From assembly GCF_051257895.1 (NCBI RefSeq), contig NZ_CP194331.1:806001-870000 (forward strand): a stretch of DNA of 64,000 nucleotides. Reading direction: 5' to 3'. The position numbers were made by a program, and so were the translations under genes. Position 1 is the stretch's first letter; each line of letters starts with the position of its first letter. Positions 1-8,697 of the stretch are shown here, in pieces. Source of the stretch: Gallionella straubiae (GTDB taxonomy: Bacteria; Pseudomonadota; Gammaproteobacteria; Burkholderiales; Gallionellaceae). A model generated the notes under the pieces. It worked only from the letters and a program-made list of their open reading frames with translations. It made no database searches and was not told the origin of the DNA.

Positions 1-155
1 ACGTGGTTCGCATCCTGAACCGGATGGCGGAGCAATACCAGACAGCTATCATCGTCGTCACGCACGATGAAAAGATCATCCCCACCTTCAAGCGCATCTA
101 TCACATCCGCGATGGGCGCACCTATGAGGAAACCGGCGAAGGCAGGCATGTTTGA
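1..155 (+). CDS. ABC transporter ATP-binding protein, C-terminal end (partial)
   Basis: The reading frame is open from the window edge (first full codon at base 3) and ends in TGA at 153-155. The last 50 residues include IIVVTHD, the switch/H-loop histidine that follows Walker B in ABC ATPases, and then the RIYHIRDGR strand and turn common in MacB/LolD-type exporter ATPases. The body of the gene, with Walker A and the signature motif, lies outside the window. A TetR gene starts 24 bases downstream on the same strand, so this is probably the end of an efflux or lipoprotein-type ABC operon with its own regulator. The exact subfamily cannot be fixed from this fragment. Confidence 0.75.
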   Translation, partial: VVRILNRMAEQYQTAIIVVTHDEKIIPTFKRIYHIRDGRTYEETGEGRHV

Positions 156-179
156 AAGCATTTTTGAAGGAGAGCTATT

Positions 180-794
180 TTGAATCAGGGAACAACAAAG
201 CGGCGCTTGAGCACCGAAGAGAGGCAAAGCGAGATCATCCGCGTGGCAGTCGAACTGGCGGCCGAAAAAGGGGCGGACAGCGTTACGACGCAGGACATGG
301 CAGATGCGATGCAACTCACCCAGGGGGCGATCTTCCGGCACTTTGCAACCAAGGATGACATCTGGGTCGCCGTGATGCAGTGGATACGCGACCGCCTGAT
401 GAAGGTGCTGGACAAGGCCGCGGCCGATGCCTCCGACCCGCTGGAGGCCATCGAACGCATGTTCTTCGCGCATATCGCATTCATCGGCAAGCATCCGGCC
501 ATTCCACGCCTGCTGTTCTCCGAACTGCTGCACAAAAAAAACAGCAAACTGCGGCAACTCATCCAGGAAATCATTTCAGGCTACGAGGCCAAGGTCGCGG
601 GGCTGCTGGAATCCGCAAAATCGCAATCCCTGGCGTCAGACGATCTCGACAGCAAGAGCGCTGCCGTACTCTATATCGGCATGATCCAGGGGCTGGTCAT
701 GCAGGCATCGATCTTCGGCGGGAAACGCGCCCTTCAGCAAGAAGCCGAAAAGGCCTTCCCGATCTTTCTTCATGGCATCAAAAAACGTAAATAG
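180..794 (+). CDS. TetR/AcrR family transcriptional regulator
   Basis: This 204-residue protein has the usual TetR length. The N-terminal helix-turn-helix covers about residues 18-60, with the typical TTQDMADAMQLTQGAIFRHF recognition region. The rest is a helical ligand-binding and dimerisation domain. The start is a TTG at 180, chosen because an AAGGAG Shine-Dalgarno sits 7 bases upstream and the TetR motif begins at the expected distance. It lies directly behind an ABC transporter ATPase gene and 36 bases ahead of a small cytochrome gene, so it may repress this transport operon. The ligand is unknown. Confidence 0.9.
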   Translation: MNQGTTKRRLSTEERQSEIIRVAVELAAEKGADSVTTQDMADAMQLTQGAIFRHFATKDDIWVAVMQWIRDRLMKVLDKAAADASDPLEAIERMFFAHIAFIGKHPAIPRLLFSELLHKKNSKLRQLIQEIISGYEAKVAGLLESAKSQSLASDDLDSKSAAVLYIGMIQGLVMQASIFGGKRALQQEAEKAFPIFLHGIKKRK

Positions 795-830
795 CACAAT
801 TAAAACCAACCATACGAAAGGGAGCTGCAA

Positions 831-1268
831 ATGAAAAAATCATCACTGCTGATAATCGCAACCATGTTCCTCACATTCACAACCCCTGTCGCACAAGCCG
901 CGGAGCCTCTCGAGTTGCAAAAAATCATGAAAGACCTGGGCAAGCACATGCAGGCGGTCACCGATGGCATTTCCCGTGAAGATTGGGATACGGTAGCCAG
1001 GACGGCTCCATTGATTGCGGATCACCCTCAACCATCGTTGACCGAGAAAATGCGCATCATGGCCTTCATGGGCTCCGATATGCCGAAGTTCAAGGCATTC
1101 GACGGTAACACGCATGATGCCGCCGCAGAGATGGGCCGGCTGGCGCAGGAAAAAAACGGACAGAAGGTCATCGATTCGTTTCATAAGCTGCAATCGGCTT
1201 GTCTGGGCTGCCACCAGACATTCCGTACACCCTTCGTGGAACACTTCTATGGCAAACCGACAAACTGA
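831..1268 (+). CDS. Periplasmic class II (c'-like) cytochrome c
   Basis: This 145-residue protein starts with a cleavable signal peptide (about residues 1-23, ending AQA|AE). A single haem motif CLGCH lies near the C-terminus (Cys124, Cys127, His128). A haem site at the C-terminal end of a mostly helical 120-residue mature protein is the layout of class II cytochromes c, the c'/c556 type. A GGGAG Shine-Dalgarno precedes the ATG. It follows the TetR gene by 36 bases. Its role could be electron transfer or NO/O2 binding. The sequence alone does not decide this, nor whether the sixth haem ligand is a methionine. Confidence 0.85.
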   Translation: MKKSSLLIIATMFLTFTTPVAQAAEPLELQKIMKDLGKHMQAVTDGISREDWDTVARTAPLIADHPQPSLTEKMRIMAFMGSDMPKFKAFDGNTHDAAAEMGRLAQEKNGQKVIDSFHKLQSACLGCHQTFRTPFVEHFYGKPTN

Positions 1269-1312
1269 TCGGGAGCTAGATTCGCAGAGCGGTCAGCATG
1301 TGCAAGACGCGC

Positions 1313-2188
1313 CTATGTATTTACCCTGACCGGCAAGCCAAGCTTTTCGATGCGTGCCGCAAATGCCTGCAGGCTCTCTACGGGCAGCGCGGACAGGCGC
1401 GGCGCTTCCGGCTGCGTGGAAGGCCGCGCCAGGCCATAGAGCAGCACGCCCTGCGGCCTGTGGCCTTCGCGCAGCAGCGCTTCGATGAATTCCAGATAAT
1501 CCTCTTCGTCCTGCTTGCCGGGCGGCTTGCTGTCAAGCGCGAACCAGCAGGTCTGCAGCCAGGTCGGACACAGCGCGATGGCAGCGATGAGGTTGTCGCG
1601 CACCCTGTCCATGCCGGTGGCGGTGTCGTTGATGAGCCTCATTCCCGCCTCGCTCGCGCGGTCCAGCTTGAACCACACTTCGCCGTTGAGCCGTGCTATC
1701 GCGCGCACCCCCTGCTGCACTTCGCCGCGGTGCAGCAGGCTGCCGTTGGTGATGAGCACGGTCTTCACTTCTTCCGGCAGTCCGGCCTCGCGGCGCACGC
1801 GGCCGATGAGTTCGACGACCTCGGCGAATTCGGCCGCGCTGGTCGGCTCGCCGTTGCCAGATAGCGCGATGTCGTTGATGCGCCGCATGCCTTCCGGAAC
1901 GCGGCTTTGCATGAAGTCGCCCTGCAGCAGCTCATTTAGAAAATCGCGCAGCTCCTTTTCCAGCAGGGCCAGATCTACCGGCGGCGCGGCGCCGCGCGTC
2001 AGGTCGGGAACCTGACAGTAGATGCAGCGCCAGTTGCAGGCGTTGTTGGGGTTGAGGTTGATGCCGACCGAGACGCCACCCGCGCGGCGCGACACCACCG
2101 GGTAGACGTAGCGCAACTCTGCGCTGCCTCGGTCGTGATCGGTAACGCTGAGGTTTGTTGCGTTCAAGAAGGCCTCTGAAAATTGCAC
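1313..2188 (-). CDS. Radical SAM domain protein
   Basis: This 291-residue protein has the radical SAM cluster motif CNWRCIYC (Cys51, Cys55, Cys58), expected to bind a [4Fe-4S] cluster and S-adenosylmethionine. A glycine motif (SGNGEP, about residues 110-115) corresponds to the GGEP SAM-binding element. Homologues are annotated only as radical SAM proteins of unknown substrate. It is the last gene of the reverse-strand surE-pcm-nlpD run. The assigned start is a GTG at 2188 with no clear Shine-Dalgarno. It lies inside an inverted repeat (2187-2259), so the true N-terminus is uncertain and the original start may have been altered by the repeat. Confidence 0.85.
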   Translation of the reverse strand: MQFSEAFLNATNLSVTDHDRGSAELRYVYPVVSRRAGGVSVGINLNPNNACNWRCIYCQVPDLTRGAAPPVDLALLEKELRDFLNELLQGDFMQSRVPEGMRRINDIALSGNGEPTSAAEFAEVVELIGRVRREAGLPEEVKTVLITNGSLLHRGEVQQGVRAIARLNGEVWFKLDRASEAGMRLINDTATGMDRVRDNLIAAIALCPTWLQTCWFALDSKPPGKQDEEDYLEFIEALLREGHRPQGVLLYGLARPSTQPEAPRLSALPVESLQAFAARIEKLGLPVRVNT

Positions 2189-2259
2189 TTCGACAGGCTC
2201 AGTGCGAACGGCTCTACCGCATGCAGTGTATTACCCGTTCGTGCTGAGCTTGCCGAAGC
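2187..2259. repeat. Imperfect inverted repeat (REP-like) between nlpD and the radical SAM gene
   Basis: Arms of 25 bases at 2187-2211 and 2235-2259 are inverted copies with about five mismatches. They carry the CTTCGACAGGCTCAG / CTGAGCTTGCCGAAG type of sequence. Related pieces occur around 49640-49770 and 51866-51960, so this is a dispersed repeat family. The left arm contains the GTG used as start of the radical SAM reading frame. In a transcript it would fold between the two genes. Confidence 0.7.
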
Positions 2260-2273
2260 ATGGACGGAGGTGC

Positions 2274-3188
2274 TCAGGACTTCCCGAGCGACAGATACTT
2301 CGCCGGATCCACCGGCTTGCCGAAGCGCCGCACCTCGAAATGCAGCTTGACCTGGTCGGCGTCGGTGTTGCCCATCTCGGCGATCTTCTGCCCGCGCGTG
2401 ACGGTCTGCCCTTCCTTCACCAGCACCTGGTCGTTGTGCGCGTAGGCGCTGAGGTAGGTCTTGTTGTGCTTGATGATGACCAGCTTGCCGTAGCCGCGCA
2501 GCCCGCTGCCGGCGTACACCACCTTGCCCGGCGCGCTCGCGGTGACCGGCTGTCCGAGCTTGCCCGCGATGTCGATGCCCTTGCGGTTGGCCGCTTCGGA
2601 AAACTCGCCGATCACTTTGCCCTGGGCGGGCATACTCCATTCCAGCGCCTCGTCCGCGCCATTATCGGCATCGCCATCCGGCCTGGCTTCCGGTTTCGTT
2701 TCCGGTTTGGGTTTGACTTCTGGCTTGGAGGCGGCCTCGGGCTTGGCCTCCTGAATCTTCTCGATCTGCGCCACCGCTTTGTCGCTGTAGGCGTACTTCG
2801 CAAGCCGGGGCTGTTCCTTCACCGGCGGCTCTATCGGCTTGATCTCAACCGGAGCGGCGGGGCGAATGGCCGCACTGCGGAACAGGCGGATCTGCTGGCC
2901 GATCTGGATCACGCTGGGGTCCTGGATGCCGTTCAACTCGGCGAGTTCTCGGTAATCGAGCCCGTGATTGAAGGCGATGCTGTAGAGCGTGTCACCCTTC
3001 TGCACGACATAGGCCTCGGGGCGCCAATCCTTTTCACGCGGGGCTTTTTTGCGCACTTCCTCGGCCTTGGCAACGCTCTTTTTGGGCGCTTCGCCGCGCT
3101 CGACAACCGGCGCGCGTTGTCCGCTCGAAGCGCAGCCAGCCAGAATGGAAGCCGCCACCAACAACATATAAAATTGCTTCGATTTCAT
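2274..3188 (-). CDS. nlpD: NlpD-like lipoprotein, LysM plus M23 peptidase domain
   Basis: This 304-residue lipoprotein has a type II signal peptide with lipobox LAGC (cleavage before Cys19). A LysM peptidoglycan-binding domain follows at about residues 60-105 (YVVQKGDTLYSIAFNHGLDY), then a Pro/Lys-rich linker, and a C-terminal M23/LytM domain from about residue 190. In the M23 domain the usual zinc ligands look partly replaced (FSEAANRKGIDIAG in place of HxxxD; a LHFEVR strand remains). This agrees with the NlpD/EnvC class that activates amidases without cutting peptidoglycan. It overlaps pcm by four bases. In many gammaproteobacteria and betaproteobacteria rpoS follows nlpD; here a radical SAM gene does. 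Confidence 0.9.
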   Translation of the reverse strand: MKSKQFYMLLVAASILAGCASSGQRAPVVERGEAPKKSVAKAEEVRKKAPREKDWRPEAYVVQKGDTLYSIAFNHGLDYRELAELNGIQDPSVIQIGQQIRLFRSAAIRPAAPVEIKPIEPPVKEQPRLAKYAYSDKAVAQIEKIQEAKPEAASKPEVKPKPETKPEARPDGDADNGADEALEWSMPAQGKVIGEFSEAANRKGIDIAGKLGQPVTASAPGKVVYAGSGLRGYGKLVIIKHNKTYLSAYAHNDQVLVKEGQTVTRGQKIAEMGNTDADQVKLHFEVRRFGKPVDPAKYLSLGKS

Positions 3189-3841
3189 TGCTTCCCCATC
3201 AATAGCGGTACGAATTTCACCGGCTCCAGTTTGGCCTCGCGGAATCCGCCGGCCTCGCGTTCGACCAGGTACAGCTGCTGCTCCTGCATCCCGACCGGCA
3301 GCGCCATTCTACCACCCACCGCGAGCTGCTCACGCAGCGCGGCGGACAGCGCGGGTGCGGCGCAGGCCATGATGATGCCGTCGAACGGGGCCAGTTCCGG
3401 CAGGCCGGCGGTCCCATCAGCGTGGCGCACGCTGATGTTGCGCAGTTTCAGGTCGCGCAGCTGTTTCCGGGCGCGCTCGTAGAGCGGCTGGATGCGCTCC
3501 ACGGTATAGACCTCCTTCGCCACCTGCGCCAGCACCGCCGCCTGGTAGCCGCAGCCGGTGCCGATCTCCAGCACGCGGCCCAGCGGCTTGCCGGCGCGCA
3601 GCACCTCGATCATGCGCGCTACGATGTAGGGGCGGGAAATGGTCTGGTTGAAATTGATCGGCAGCGACACGTCGTCGTAGGCGCGGCTCGCCAAGGCCTC
3701 ATCGACGAACAGGTGGCGCGGCACCTCGAACATCGCCGCGAGTACCGCCTCGTCCCGGATGCCCTGCTCACGCAGCCGCTCGACCATGCGCGCACGCGTG
3801 CGCTGCGAGGTCATGCCGATGCCGCTGAGCCGCGTACTCAT
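3185..3841 (-). CDS. pcm: Protein-L-isoaspartate O-methyltransferase
   Basis: This 218-residue protein matches the usual PCMT length. It has the SAM-binding motif VLEIGTGCGYQAAVLA (about residues 90-105), the upstream ISRPYIVARM substrate-side segment and the C-terminal MALPVG strand typical of PCMT. It transfers a methyl group to isoaspartyl residues so that damaged proteins can be repaired. The start overlaps the end of surE (ATGA at 3838-3841) and its own stop overlaps the nlpD start, so the three genes are translationally coupled in the conserved surE-pcm-nlpD order. Confidence 0.96.
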   Translation of the reverse strand: MSTRLSGIGMTSQRTRARMVERLREQGIRDEAVLAAMFEVPRHLFVDEALASRAYDDVSLPINFNQTISRPYIVARMIEVLRAGKPLGRVLEIGTGCGYQAAVLAQVAKEVYTVERIQPLYERARKQLRDLKLRNISVRHADGTAGLPELAPFDGIIMACAAPALSAALREQLAVGGRMALPVGMQEQQLYLVEREAGGFREAKLEPVKFVPLLMGKQ

Positions 3842-4581
3842 TGTCCGACCCAGCCGCGCACCGCATCGAGCTGGTTGTATTGGGTAAGGTCGATCTGCAG
3901 CGGGGTAAGCGAAACGCGCTGCCGCGCGAGCACATGGAAATCCGTGCCCTCTCCCGCGTCCTGCGCCTTGCCTGCCGCGCCTATCCAGTACACGGTCTCG
4001 CCGTGCGGGTTGCTGGCCTTCACCACCGGCTCGGCCTTGTGGCGCTTGCCGAGGCGCGTTACCTCGATGCCCTGCAAACTATCGTGCGGCACATCCGGCA
4101 CGTTCACGTTGAGCAGCCAGGGATGGCTGTGCGTCTGCCCGGCAAAGCGCTGCACCAGGTCGCTCGCGACCCGCGCGGCCGTCTCGTAATGGGCAAACTC
4201 CTTGCCCACCAGCGAAACCGCGATGGAGGGGATGCCGAGCAGGAATCCTTCGGTCGCCGCCGCGACCGTGCCGGAATAGATGGTGTCGTCGCCCATGTTG
4301 GCTCCGGCATTGATGCCGGACACCACCATGTCCGGCTGCCGGTCCAGCATGCCAGTGACGGCGAGATGCACGCAGTCGGTCGGGGTGCCGTTGACGTAAT
4401 AAAAGCCATTCGCGGCGCGGCTCAATCTGAGCGGACGATCCAGGGTCAGGGAATTGGAAGCACCCGAGCGGTCCCGCTCCGGCGCAACCACCACGATATC
4501 GGCGACCCGCGCCAGATGCTCGGCCAGGCAGGCCAGGCCGGGCGCGAAATAGCCGTCGTCATTGCTGATCAGGATAAACAT
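3838..4581 (-). CDS. surE: 5'/3'-nucleotidase SurE
   Basis: The protein has the SurE signature at the extreme N-terminus (MFILISNDDGYFAPG, metal ligands Asp8/Asp9), the SGINAGANMG loop (about residues 91-100) and the YSGTVAAATEG helix, so it is a metal-dependent nucleoside monophosphate phosphatase of about 247 residues. I start it at the ATG at 4581. An upstream in-frame extension to 4653 would add 24 residues before the conserved first strand, which SurE proteins do not have. First gene of the surE-pcm-nlpD operon. Confidence 0.95.
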   Translation of the reverse strand: MFILISNDDGYFAPGLACLAEHLARVADIVVVAPERDRSGASNSLTLDRPLRLSRAANGFYYVNGTPTDCVHLAVTGMLDRQPDMVVSGINAGANMGDDTIYSGTVAAATEGFLLGIPSIAVSLVGKEFAHYETAARVASDLVQRFAGQTHSHPWLLNVNVPDVPHDSLQGIEVTRLGKRHKAEPVVKASNPHGETVYWIGAAGKAQDAGEGTDFHVLARQRVSLTPLQIDLTQYNQLDAVRGWVGQ

Positions 4582-4882
4582 CGGTGGATGGGAAATCGGG
4601 TCATAAAAACATGGAATAGAGCGGACGGTAACAACGTCAACGCAAGGCGCCACATGATAGCCGTTTCATTGTGGTTTCGCCATAAATTCACGGATGTACA
4701 GCGCCCGATCGAGCGCAGCCCGTGGGGTGCCCTGAAGCGGGTGTGCGTATTTTTTCGCTGGCAATCCATTGTCGATGCCGATGAGCTGGCGCCTCCCGGA
4801 AATTCATCCTTAAGTTTTCCTTAAGATTCGATTTATATGCTGCATTTCGGGATTCGCCCTATCGAGTAAGAGAGAAACGAGC
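4582..4882. promoter_or_regulatory. Divergent intergenic region between surE and the fkbM-like gene
   Basis: No gene is seen in these 301 bases. The region must contain promoters for the leftward surE operon and for the rightward FkbM-type gene. An AT-rich stretch at 4806-4840, with a CTTAAG-tttt-CTTAAG inverted repeat at about 4810-4826 and a TATATG hexamer shortly after, is a plausible promoter or operator area. No consensus pair is clear enough to call. Confidence 0.35.
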
Positions 4883-5475
4883 ATGGCCTGCAATATCGAC
4901 TTATCCCCCACTTCCGCCTTCAAAATCAAGGAAGGGTACCTGAACCGCCGGGTGTTTAACCTCAGGAATAGCATCTATAAGTGGCTTAGGCGCAGGTCCT
5001 TACCGTTATTTTTCCGCGGAGGAGATGTCATTTCAATGACATCGATTGCCAACGGCGTCTATGAACCGCATATAAAGTCCCTCATCGATTACCTGGCAGG
5101 AAAAGGATATTCGGATTTCCTGATAGACATAGGCGCCAATATTGGCCTGACATCATGCCAGTCCGGGAGGAATTTCAGGGAAATCCACATGTTCGAACCC
5201 AATCCCGACTGTGTAAACATACTCAAGGTCAATTCAAAAATTGCCCTGGGCGGATGCAGGTACCACATACATGAATATGGGCTGGGTAATGCCAACGAAT
5301 CCCTGAAGCTATATGTTCCGCGAAACAACTGGGGAGGCGCTTTCATTAAGCACCCATCCAACAGCTATTCGGACGGCCTGCTGGCAGGCAAGGATGGCTA
5401 TTCGTCTTTCGACCCGGAAAACTATGATCTTGCGGATATAGAAGTCAGGGCGGCCGATGAAAGTCTGGAAAAACC

Positions 5476-6704
5476 TGCGGATTCAACCCGTCGATGCAAC
5501 AAGTTGGTTAAATCGTTCAGCCGGTGTTTCGTAGTTTAGCGTCTTCCTTGGACGTTCATTTAGCTTCCTCGCCACGCCATTTAGCTGTGCTTGCGTGTAT
5601 CCGGAGATGTCCATCCCTTTTGGGAAGTACTGTCTCAACAATCCATTGGTATTTTCATTCGTCCCGCGCTGCCAAGGATTCTGAGGGTCACAGAAATAGA
5701 CCTTGATGTCGGTCGCCAAGGTAAAGCGCTTGTGGTCCGCCATCTCCTTACCTCGATCCCACGTCAGCGATTTGTAAAGTTCCTGCGGCAGCTTGTGAGC
5801 ATGTTTGATCAATGCATTTATGACGGTCTCGGTATCTTTTCCTGCCACCTTCACCAACATCACATAGCGTGTCTGGCGCTCAACAAGTGTCGCAATCTGG
5901 CTACTTAAAGTCCCACACAGCAGGTCGCCCTCCCAGTGGCCTGGCACTGCCCGGTCTTCTGCCGTGGCCGGACGCTCGCTAATCGATACCGCATCGGTGA
6001 TTCGGCCATGATTATCCGTCTTCTGCGTATGATGCCGCGAACGGCGCATGACTCGCGTGCGCCGCAGGTGGGCCAGAAGTTCCTTCTTCAATGCGCCTCT
6101 GGCCTGGATGTAGAGGCTGCGATAGATGGTCTCGTGTGACACCTGATAGTCCTCGTCATCTGGATAGGTGCATTTTAGCCATCCGGCAATCTGCTCCGGT
6201 GACCATGCCATTTTCAGTTTGCCTGCCACGATATGTGCCATCGCGCGGTTCTTCACCAGTTTACAAGGTTGGGGGCGATGCGCACGCTCCCAGGCAGCCT
6301 GGTCGGCCTGGCTTGCGCGATAGCTCTTTCGATCACCGTTACGTTCGATCTCTCGACTAATTGTCGAAGCGGCACGGCCAAGCTTCTTGGCGATAGAGCG
6401 GATTGAATCCCCTGCAACGACTGATCGAGAGATTTCTTCACGTTCAGACAAGGTTAGTGCCAGTCTCGAACGACGTCGAGGAATCGGCCGAATGCCGCCG
6501 GCCTCAGACAAAATTCGCTCGATTGATGAATGGTATCGATCAAACAGCTGCGCGATCTGCTGAAGGGAATCGCCTTTCTGCCAGCGATCCCACATCAGCG
6601 CCTTCTGGGATTCAGTGTAATGAATGCGAGGTCTTTGTTTCATCTGCAACACTCCTTTCGCTTTCGCAAAGTTTAGTGTGTTGCATCGACGGGTTGAATC
6701 CGCA
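5476..6704 (-). mobile_element. IS30-family insertion sequence, complete
   Basis: The element is bounded by perfect 25-base terminal inverted repeats (5476-5500 and 6680-6704; 26 with the next base) and holds one transposase gene filling it. Its length, 1229 bases, is normal for IS30. The flanking dinucleotides are CC (5474-5475) and CT (6705-6706). They resemble a 2-base target duplication with one change, and removing one restores the frame of the interrupted gene. Intact ends and an open transposase frame suggest recent arrival. Confidence 0.9.
5483..6643 (-). CDS. IS30-family transposase
   Basis: A 386-residue DDE transposase. The N-terminal half has two helix-turn-helix regions (including IAKKLGRAASTISREIERNG, typical of IS30). 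The catalytic core shows HWEGDLL (first Asp), TWDRGKEMADH (second Asp) and NENTNGLLRQYFPKG (Glu with the IS30 signature). I start it at the ATG at 6643 because AAGGAG lies 9 bases upstream, just inside the right terminal repeat. A longer frame running out to 6859 passes through the repeat into the interrupted host gene and is not real. Confidence 0.95.
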   Translation of the reverse strand: MKQRPRIHYTESQKALMWDRWQKGDSLQQIAQLFDRYHSSIERILSEAGGIRPIPRRRSRLALTLSEREEISRSVVAGDSIRSIAKKLGRAASTISREIERNGDRKSYRASQADQAAWERAHRPQPCKLVKNRAMAHIVAGKLKMAWSPEQIAGWLKCTYPDDEDYQVSHETIYRSLYIQARGALKKELLAHLRRTRVMRRSRHHTQKTDNHGRITDAVSISERPATAEDRAVPGHWEGDLLCGTLSSQIATLVERQTRYVMLVKVAGKDTETVINALIKHAHKLPQELYKSLTWDRGKEMADHKRFTLATDIKVYFCDPQNPWQRGTNENTNGLLRQYFPKGMDISGYTQAQLNGVARKLNERPRKTLNYETPAERFNQLVASTG

Positions 6705-7116
6705 CTTTTCTCCGGTCTTTCGAGCCAGCAACTGTCGTGCGGCGTAGTGAAGATCGATGTTGAAGGTTTCGAGTTACCCATATTGAAAAGCATAGTCGAT
6801 ACCCTCCCCTCAAATTTCAAATTAATCGTGATTTTTGAAAATTGGGGACATTCGATCAATGTCGAATGCCTTAAGAGGGCCCATCAGAACATCTGCCTGA
6901 AATATCTCGAAAAGAAGAAAGTTCTGCATCCCTGGCTGCCCAAGTGGCTGAATTCGCTGTTCTTGTTTTTCATCGGCGGCTACGACATCGTGCTGTCAAC
7001 GACCGATGAAGTTTCAAGAGTCGGCGACTATGTCCTGGAGATCGGTAATTAGACCGGTTTCGCTGTAGCCGCTTTGCCGCATTTCCCGTTTTTTTCGCGA
7101 GCGAATCGAATCCGCT

Positions 7117-8697
7117 TCAGATATCCAGCGCCCTTACGCGGCGGCTGGCGATGCTGTCGGCGTCGCCCTCCTCCTCGCTTGCCGCCATGCGGCAGTTGAC
7201 GGTGGCCCACTGGCGCAGGGTTTCGATGTCGCGAGCGCGGGAGCGCGACAGGGGGATGATCTGCCGCGCCGAGTTGAGCAGGTGTTCGGTCTTCAGCGTC
7301 TGCTCGGGGGAGGAATAGGCTTCATAGAGCGCGTCGATCACAACCTCCTCCAGCTCTGCGCCGCTGAAGCCTTCACTGGCATGCACCACGGCGGGAATGT
7401 CGTAGTCGCTCGGCGTGCGCTGGCGGCGCGCGAGGTGAATCATCAGGATTTCGGCGCGCGCGCGCGGCGTCGGCAGGTCGACGAAAAAGATTTCGTCCAG
7501 GCGCCCCTTGCGCAGCAACTCGGGCGGCAACTGGTCGATGTTGTTGGCGGTCGCCACGACGAACACCGGATGGCTCTTTTCTTCCATCCAGGTGAGCAGC
7601 GTGCCGAACACTCGCGTCGCCACACCGCTGTCGCCGCTGCCGCCGATACCGGCGAGCCCCTTCTCCATCTCGTCGATCCACAGCACGCAGGGCGCGACGT
7701 TTTCGGCCACCGCCAGCGCCTTGCGCATGCGCTCTTCCGACTCGCCGACCAAGCCGGCGAACACGCGCCCCAGATCGAACTTGAGCAGCGGCTTCTGCCA
7801 TTCCGCTGCCACCGCTTTCGCGCACAGACTCTTGCCGCAGCCCGGCACGCCCACCAGCATCACGCCGCGCGGATTGGGCAGGCCGAAGTCGCGCGCCTTC
7901 TGCGAGAAGCCCTCGTTGCGCTGACCGAGCCAGCGCTTGAGCTGGCCGAGGCCGCCGATGCCGTTGAAATCTTCCACCGCCGCGGTGTATTCGAGGATGC
8001 CCGACTTGCGGATGATCTGTTCCTTCTCGTCGAGGATGGACTTCACGTCCCGGCCGGTGAGGCCGTGCCTGGAGACGACCGACTTGTAGAGCGCGTTCTC
8101 CGCCTCGGAGCGGGTCAGGCCCTGGCAGGCCTTGACGATGGCGTCGACGGCATCCTCGTCGAGATCCACGGTCACCGTCGGGTTCGCGCGCGCCTGCGTC
8201 ACCGCCTGTGCCACCACCTGCCGGTATTCGCTCTCGGTCGGCAGCGGCAAGTCCACCACCGTCACATCCTTCTGCAGCTCGGGCGGAATCTGCATCATCG
8301 GCGACAGCCACAGCAGGGTGCGCGGCGAACCCTTCAGCACCGGCACCAGGTCGCGCAACTGGCGGATCAGCAACGCAGCGCCGGGCGAAGTGTCTTTCAG
8401 GTAGGGATGGAAATCCTTGAACAGGAACACCGCCTCCTCTTCGCATTCGGCGACGAAGGCCAGCGCTTTCTCCGGCGTGCGCGTGTCCTCCTTGCTCGCC
8501 GGGCGATCCTTTGCATCGACCAGGCCGCGCGAGATCGACCAGACGAACAGCTTGCGCGCGCGCTTGGCCATCTCTCCCTGACGCAGCATCTCGTCGATCA
8601 ACTCGCGCGCCCGGTCTTCCTCGCTGGAGACGATGGTGACGATGGGATAGCCGGCGCGGATGTAGATGCCGAGATCGTTGACGAATGACTGGGTCAT
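7117..8697 (-). CDS. Ycf46-like AAA+ ATPase (copy 1 of 3)
   Basis: This 526-residue protein has the Ycf46 layout. An N-terminal domain opens with YIRAGYPIVTIVSSEEDRA, compared with 'ARYPYIYLVTWEEERA' in chloroplast and cyanobacterial Ycf46. A single C-terminal AAA+ module follows: Walker A GVPGCGKS (283-290), Walker B CVLWIDE (337-343), sensor 1 ATANN (382-386) and the arginine-finger region RKGRLDEIFF (396-405). All catalytic motifs look intact. Its start overlaps the DUF2997 stop (8694-8697). It is the last gene of a five-gene operon. Cyanobacterial Ycf46 has been linked to carbon use at low CO2; nothing is established for proteobacteria. It probably forms a hexameric remodelling ATPase (inference). 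Confidence 0.88.
   Translation of the reverse strand: MTQSFVNDLGIYIRAGYPIVTIVSSEEDRARELIDEMLRQGEMAKRARKLFVWSISRGLVDAKDRPASKEDTRTPEKALAFVAECEEEAVFLFKDFHPYLKDTSPGAALLIRQLRDLVPVLKGSPRTLLWLSPMMQIPPELQKDVTVVDLPLPTESEYRQVVAQAVTQARANPTVTVDLDEDAVDAIVKACQGLTRSEAENALYKSVVSRHGLTGRDVKSILDEKEQIIRKSGILEYTAAVEDFNGIGGLGQLKRWLGQRNEGFSQKARDFGLPNPRGVMLVGVPGCGKSLCAKAVAAEWQKPLLKFDLGRVFAGLVGESEERMRKALAVAENVAPCVLWIDEMEKGLAGIGGSGDSGVATRVFGTLLTWMEEKSHPVFVVATANNIDQLPPELLRKGRLDEIFFVDLPTPRARAEILMIHLARRQRTPSDYDIPAVVHASEGFSGAELEEVVIDALYEAYSSPEQTLKTEHLLNSARQIIPLSRSRARDIETLRQWATVNCRMAASEEEGDADSIASRRVRALDI

Larger units (their letters stand above)
4883..7052 (+). pseudogene. FkbM-family methyltransferase gene split by an IS30-family element
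   Basis: The 5' part (4883-5475) encodes the N-terminal part of an FkbM-type SAM-dependent methyltransferase: DIGANIGLTS is motif I, followed by MFEPNPDCVNIL. The 3' part (about 6707-7052) continues the same protein with VKIDVEGFELPIL, the diagnostic FkbM motif, and ends at TAA 7050-7052. Joining 5475 to 6707, which removes one copy of a 2-base target duplication, restores one frame of 313 codons. The 1229-base insertion between them therefore inactivates a formerly complete ~312-residue enzyme. FkbM proteins methylate sugars or secondary metabolites; the substrate is unknown and no glycan genes are adjacent. Confidence 0.85.

Noticed and set aside
7282..8688. 468-codon plus-strand frame
   Set aside because: Antisense of the first AAA gene, Arg/His-rich, no ribosome-binding site. 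The same reasoning removes the long frames at 11292-12509, 23075-24739 and 51985-54276.
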